A DNA stretch of 25,396 nt from CAZONU01 sp965370045 (lineage in GTDB: Bacteria > Planctomycetota > SZUA-567 > JAKLDR01), in the NCBI GenBank assembly GCA_965370045.1, contig CBDUSI010000065.1:1-25396 (forward strand), read 5' to 3'. Of the stretch, positions 22,387 through 25,396 are shown piece by piece (the stretch's first letter is position 1; every line of letters starts with the position of its first letter). Position numbers and translations under genes: made by a program. The notes below the pieces were generated by a model. The model was not told the DNA's origin. It did not search any database and saw only the letters and a program-made list of their open reading frames with translations.

Positions 22387-23982
22387 TTGGCAAGAGAAAT
22401 CCTCTATTGCGCGCGCTGCCACCGGGTGATCCTTCCTCGCGAGATCGACGAAGGCTCCTACCACTTCGTGGACGGCGACCCGGTCTGCTCGGAGTGCTTC
22501 ACGCGCCTGTCCCGCCGGCTGCGCCCGGTTTCCGGGGGGCGGGCCGAGTCCAGCACCCAGCCCATCCCGGTGAACCTGGCCGACCTCGAGAGGGAACTGT
22601 CCAAGGGCAGCCAGGCGGCCCGGGCGCCGGAGGACAGGCGGCGCGAGCGCTTCTCCTCAAGACGCCTGATGGCCGCCGCCGCTCCCTACCGGACCGGCCA
22701 GATGCTGTTCATGGCCTTCTGCTTCGTCCTGGGGATCCTGCTGGGAGGCATTGCCTACAGCGCTTACCCCGTCGGCCGGGACAAGGACGCCCCTGAAGTC
22801 GCTCCGCCCGCGCCGGAGAAGCCGCCGGCGGACCCCGCCAGGACCCCTGCTCCCGAGACCTCCAAGCCCGGACCGGGCGCGGCCGTCAAGCTGCCGGCGG
22901 CGGCGGACGCCTACGTGCGCGGGGGCAAGCACGCCGCTGAGAGATTCGGCAAGACCCCCGAGCTCAAGGTCAAGAAGGGCGAGGCGGAATTCACCCGGGA
23001 GGTCTTCCTGCGCTTCGACCTCTCCAAGGTCGACAGGGACGTGACGGGCGCTCACCTCCTGCTGCACGTGGTCGGTTCCGAAAAGGCCGAGGGCGTCAAG
23101 CACGAAGCCAGGCTGGTCGGCGGCCACACTTGGGACGAGAAGACTCTGAGTTGGGACAGCAAGCCCTCAACGGGGGCGGCCTTCTCCTCCTGGAGCCCCT
23201 TGAAGCAGAAGCCCGTCAGGATCGACGTGGGCGAGCAGGTCAAGGCGGCGCTGAGGGGCAGCAGGCAGCTTTCCATAGGCATCAATGCCGTGACGGCAGC
23301 GACCGGTTGGGTCAACTACGGCTCGCGCGAGGCCGCGGACGCCCACCGGCCGGTCCTGGTCCTGGAGATTTCCTCCAAGAAGCTGGAACCGTCGCCGCCG
23401 GTACCCGCACCCACGCCCGAGCCGAAGCGCCCCGCCGACGGCACTTGGCGGCTCAAGCCGGAGGCCGACGCCATGGTCGCCGGGGACAAGAACGCTGAGG
23501 AGAAGTACGGCGACCGTTCACCGCTGAAGATGGCCAGCGGCGAGAAAGGGGTCACGCACAAGAGCTACATGCGCTTCAAGCTCGATGGTGTCAAGGGGCC
23601 GATTGTCAGCGCCACGTTGCACCTGACGGTGAAAGACCGGGGCGGCTCCCTGGGACTCAGGCAGCAGATCAAGCTGGTGAGTTCGAACGCCTGGGACGAG
23701 AAGACGGTCACCTGGAAGAACGCGCCGAAGGCGGCGGGCAAGCCCCTGCACAGCTGGATGCTGGCCCTGTCCGCCAAGTCCGAGGAGATAGACCTTACCG
23801 AGGCGGTCCGCGCCGCGCTGGCCGGCGGCGGGAAGCTCTCCGTGGAGCTCAGCCCGGTCGAGGGCCAGAAAGCCCCCGGGTGGGTCAGCTACCATTCCAG
23901 GGAGGGCGATGCGGACAAGAGCCCCGTGCTGGTGATCTCCAGCAAGCCCGAGAAGGCCGAGGAGCGCAAGCCGCTGAAGTGA
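22387..23982 (+). CDS. Zinc-ribbon, transmembrane, double DNRLRE/CBM96-like domain protein
   Basis: A 531-residue protein. Residues 8-37 form a small zinc-ribbon-like unit (CARC and CSEC, about 25 residues apart). A linker leads to one membrane helix at about 106-127 (MLFMAFCFVLGILLGGIAYSA). A Pro-rich stretch is followed by two similar beta domains (about 168-325 and 345-525). Each has the DNRLRE/CBM96-type pattern: ADAYVRGGK / ADAMVAGDK, FLRFDL / YMRFKL, WDEKTLSW / WDEKTVTW, and a final GWVNYGSREA / GWVSYHSREG with VLVL or VLVI. The domains would lie outside the cytoplasm. I chose the TTG at 22387 because AGGGAGG lies 5 nt upstream; the longer frame begins almost at the -10 box. It may bind wall or polysaccharide material, but its role is unknown. 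Confidence 0.82.
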   Translation: MAREILYCARCHRVILPREIDEGSYHFVDGDPVCSECFTRLSRRLRPVSGGRAESSTQPIPVNLADLERELSKGSQAARAPEDRRRERFSSRRLMAAAAPYRTGQMLFMAFCFVLGILLGGIAYSAYPVGRDKDAPEVAPPAPEKPPADPARTPAPETSKPGPGAAVKLPAAADAYVRGGKHAAERFGKTPELKVKKGEAEFTREVFLRFDLSKVDRDVTGAHLLLHVVGSEKAEGVKHEARLVGGHTWDEKTLSWDSKPSTGAAFSSWSPLKQKPVRIDVGEQVKAALRGSRQLSIGINAVTAATGWVNYGSREAADAHRPVLVLEISSKKLEPSPPVPAPTPEPKRPADGTWRLKPEADAMVAGDKNAEEKYGDRSPLKMASGEKGVTHKSYMRFKLDGVKGPIVSATLHLTVKDRGGSLGLRQQIKLVSSNAWDEKTVTWKNAPKAAGKPLHSWMLALSAKSEEIDLTEAVRAALAGGGKLSVELSPVEGQKAPGWVSYHSREGDADKSPVLVISSKPEKAEERKPLK

Positions 23983-24067
23983 TTGCGTTTACGAAATAAG
24001 GCCACGGCGGTCCGCCGGCTCGGTGCCGGACGGCGTTGTGGGTGGCGCTGCAAAGATTCCGAAAGGC

Positions 24068-24097
24068 TTGACCTGGAAGGGTCTCAGGAGCTAGAAT
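24068..24097 (+). promoter_or_regulatory. Promoter candidate for the STAS-STN operon
   Basis: TTGACC (24068-24073) and TAGAAT (24092-24097) are separated by 18 nt in the 174-nt gap before the second STAS gene. The predicted transcript leader is about 53 nt. The same gap has an imperfect GC-rich inverted repeat (GTCCG...CGGAC) but no T-run, so a terminator for the preceding gene is not supported. Confidence 0.6.
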
Positions 24098-24156
24098 AAC
24101 CAAGGATTTCGGGCTAAGCGGGAACACCTTGAAACGTCTTAGTTAAGGAAGAAAGC

Positions 24157-24465
24157 ATGGCCGAGAAAGCGGACTTTCAGGTCAGCGGAAACACGCTGGA
24201 GGTGCACAACGACCTTTACTGGGAGGACCACGAGTCCTTCACCAGCAAGTGTCAGGATCTGCTGAAGAGCGCACCCGAGGAGGTGGTGATCGACCTGACC
24301 GACTGCGGGTTCGTCTTCAGCACCTACCTGGGCATCATCGGGAACCTGTTCGTGGAGGCCAAGGAGAAGAACAAGAAGCTCAAGCTGAAAGTCTCGCGCC
24401 GGATCGAGTGGATCTTCCAGCTGGCCGGGTTCCGCGAGATGCTGGAGATCGAGGTTGTCGACTAG
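24157..24465 (+). CDS. STAS domain protein (anti-anti-sigma factor-like)
   Basis: A 102-residue single STAS domain. The core reads VVIDLTDCGFVFSTYLGIIGNL, with Ser about residue 55 in the usual phosphorylation position. The C-terminal half (LKLKVSRRIEWIFQLAGFREMLEI) fits the SpoIIAA fold. It starts behind AAGGAAG, 4 nt from the ATG. It is a second STAS protein in the window, and differs from the first in lacking a basic tail and having a shorter N-terminus. It is followed after 19 nt by the STN-domain gene, so the two are probably cotranscribed. The partner kinase or sigma factor is not identified here; the large kinase at 15100-19317 is one candidate by proximity only. Confidence 0.87.
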   Translation: MAEKADFQVSGNTLEVHNDLYWEDHESFTSKCQDLLKSAPEEVVIDLTDCGFVFSTYLGIIGNLFVEAKEKNKKLKLKVSRRIEWIFQLAGFREMLEIEVVD

Positions 24466-24484
24466 ATCGACGGAGGGCGGGGAA

Positions 24485-25330
24485 ATGAGGAACTTACTGG
24501 TAGTCGCGCTGGCCGGGCTGATCGGTTTGGCGTCCGTGGCGGGCGCCGGCGAGAAGAAGGCTGCCAAGGAGGCGAGCTGGCAAGAGAAGATAGAGAAGGC
24601 CCTGGACAAGACCGTGTCCTTCACGGTCAAGAACGAGTCCCTGCCGGACGTCCTCAAGACCCTTGAGCGGGCCGCCGGAGTCAAGATCATCCTGGACACC
24701 GGCACGGTCAAGAACGCGGACAAGATCAAGATATCCCTGGCGATCAAAGCCAAGGACAAGATGACCCTGCGCTCGGCCTTGGGCAACGTGCTCAAGCTCG
24801 CGGGCCTGAGGTACACGCTGCAGGACCAGGCCATCTTCGTGTCCACCCGCTCGCGGATCGTGAGTTCGCTGCTGGTGGGCGTCCGCGGCCCGGCCCCGGC
24901 CGTCCCGGGGGTCAGCTACCCCATGACCGTGGGCGACGCGGTGGCCGCCACGGTGGACTTCTACGACGGCAGCGAGGAGCACCTGCCGGTGAGCATCACC
25001 GACTTCGTGCGCGGTCCGGTGGACGCGCGCTTCGAGAAGCCCGCCTGGCGCGACCGGCTGGGCCGGCTGCACTTCGCCGCCCCGCCCATGATCATCCAGG
25101 GCCCCGAGGTGCTCGACCCCCGGCGCCGCTTCTCGCGCCGGCCGTGGTTCCTGCGGCCCGAGTACCTGGCGCCCATGTACTGGGGCCCCCAGAGCCGGGC
25201 GGTGGCTCCCACCAAGACGCGCGAGGCCGAGATGCTCAAGGCCCTGCTCCACTACATGAAGAGTAACCCTGAAACTACCGTGGGGCAGCTCATCCAGCAG
25301 TTGGAGGCCGGGCAGCTCAAGAAGAAATAG
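24485..25330 (+). CDS. Secreted protein with STN (secretin/TonB N-terminus-like) domain
   Basis: A 281-residue protein with an N-terminal signal peptide (MRNLLVVALAGLIGLASVAGAG). Residues about 38-118 look like an STN domain: VSFTVKNESLPDVLKTLERAA, VKIILDTG, then ISLAIKAKDKMTLRSALGNVL and LRYTLQDQAIFVST. The remainder (about 120-281) is Pro/Arg-rich with no recognised domain and ends in a helical MLKALLHYMKSNPETTVGQL. No secretin channel follows, so it is not a complete secretin. I chose the ATG at 24485 because GGAGGG lies just upstream and it gives a good signal peptide. It closes an operon with the STAS gene; a strong terminator follows. Confidence 0.8.
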   Translation: MRNLLVVALAGLIGLASVAGAGEKKAAKEASWQEKIEKALDKTVSFTVKNESLPDVLKTLERAAGVKIILDTGTVKNADKIKISLAIKAKDKMTLRSALGNVLKLAGLRYTLQDQAIFVSTRSRIVSSLLVGVRGPAPAVPGVSYPMTVGDAVAATVDFYDGSEEHLPVSITDFVRGPVDARFEKPAWRDRLGRLHFAAPPMIIQGPEVLDPRRRFSRRPWFLRPEYLAPMYWGPQSRAVAPTKTREAEMLKALLHYMKSNPETTVGQLIQQLEAGQLKKK

Positions 25331-25354
25331 CGCTCAGACGCAACGGAACCGACT

Positions 25355-25387
25355 CGGGGGCGTCCTTGGAGACGCCCCCGCTTTTTT
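25355..25387 (+). terminator. Rho-independent terminator after the STN-domain gene
   Basis: A perfect 10-bp stem (CGGGGGCGTC / GACGCCCCCG) with loop CTTGGA is followed by C and six T. It lies 24 nt after the stop codon and closes the STAS-STN transcript. Confidence 0.93.
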
Positions 25388-25396
25388 CACCCCCTT

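Noticed and set aside
24000..24060. Terminator after the zinc-ribbon protein gene
   Set aside because: The hairpin candidates are imperfect and lack a T-run.

Overview
The window is about 25 kb of GC-rich bacterial DNA with densely packed genes, two of them short-spaced operons. It shows no rRNA, tRNA, phage or CRISPR. The gene set suggests a planctomycete-like bacterium, probably an uncultivated lineage. It includes a very large Ser/Thr kinase with kelch-type repeats, PilZ, MshEN, DUF4388 and STAS signalling proteins, a gluzincin-type protein with TPR-like repeats, and a membrane protein with a DNRLRE/CBM96-like pair. That placement is inference from domain content and GC-rich codon use.

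Left part (1-3074, + strand): a partial and a complete cyclophilin, then groES and groEL, closed by a strong terminator. This is a protein-folding block. From 3095 to 7464 the genes are on the minus strand. They are a COG1751-type pyruvate-kinase C-terminal-like protein, a DUF2164 protein, and the glycine cleavage operon gcvH-gcvPA-gcvPB with a clear sigma70-like promoter and no gcvT. A 192-bp inverted-repeat element lies between gcvPB and the DUF2164 gene. A half copy of it lies just upstream of the gcvH promoter.

Middle (7567-19405, minus strand): a secreted or periplasmic putative metallopeptidase with TPR-like repeats, a Gfo/Idh/MocA oxidoreductase, a PilZ-MshEN-PilZ-like protein, a DUF4388-TPR protein, a STAS protein, a 51-residue predicted membrane peptide, and a 1405-residue transmembrane Ser/Thr kinase. 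The kinase carries an MshEN-like N-terminus, a LamG/DUF1080-like domain and kelch-like repeats. These read as a signalling cluster that could link c-di-GMP, phosphorylation and STAS switching. Between kinase and STAS there is a probable deletion scar that keeps the end of a second kelch-type protein.

Right part: an M50 site-2-type membrane protease and citrate synthase (minus strand). A divergent promoter pair separates these from a plus-strand group: a zinc-ribbon/transmembrane/double CBM96-like protein, a second STAS protein and a secreted STN-domain protein, ending in a strong terminator at the window edge.

The best candidates for something undescribed are the kinase/STAS/DUF4388/PilZ-MshEN cluster and the zinc-ribbon membrane protein. 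All function statements rest on motif recognition by eye, with no database search.
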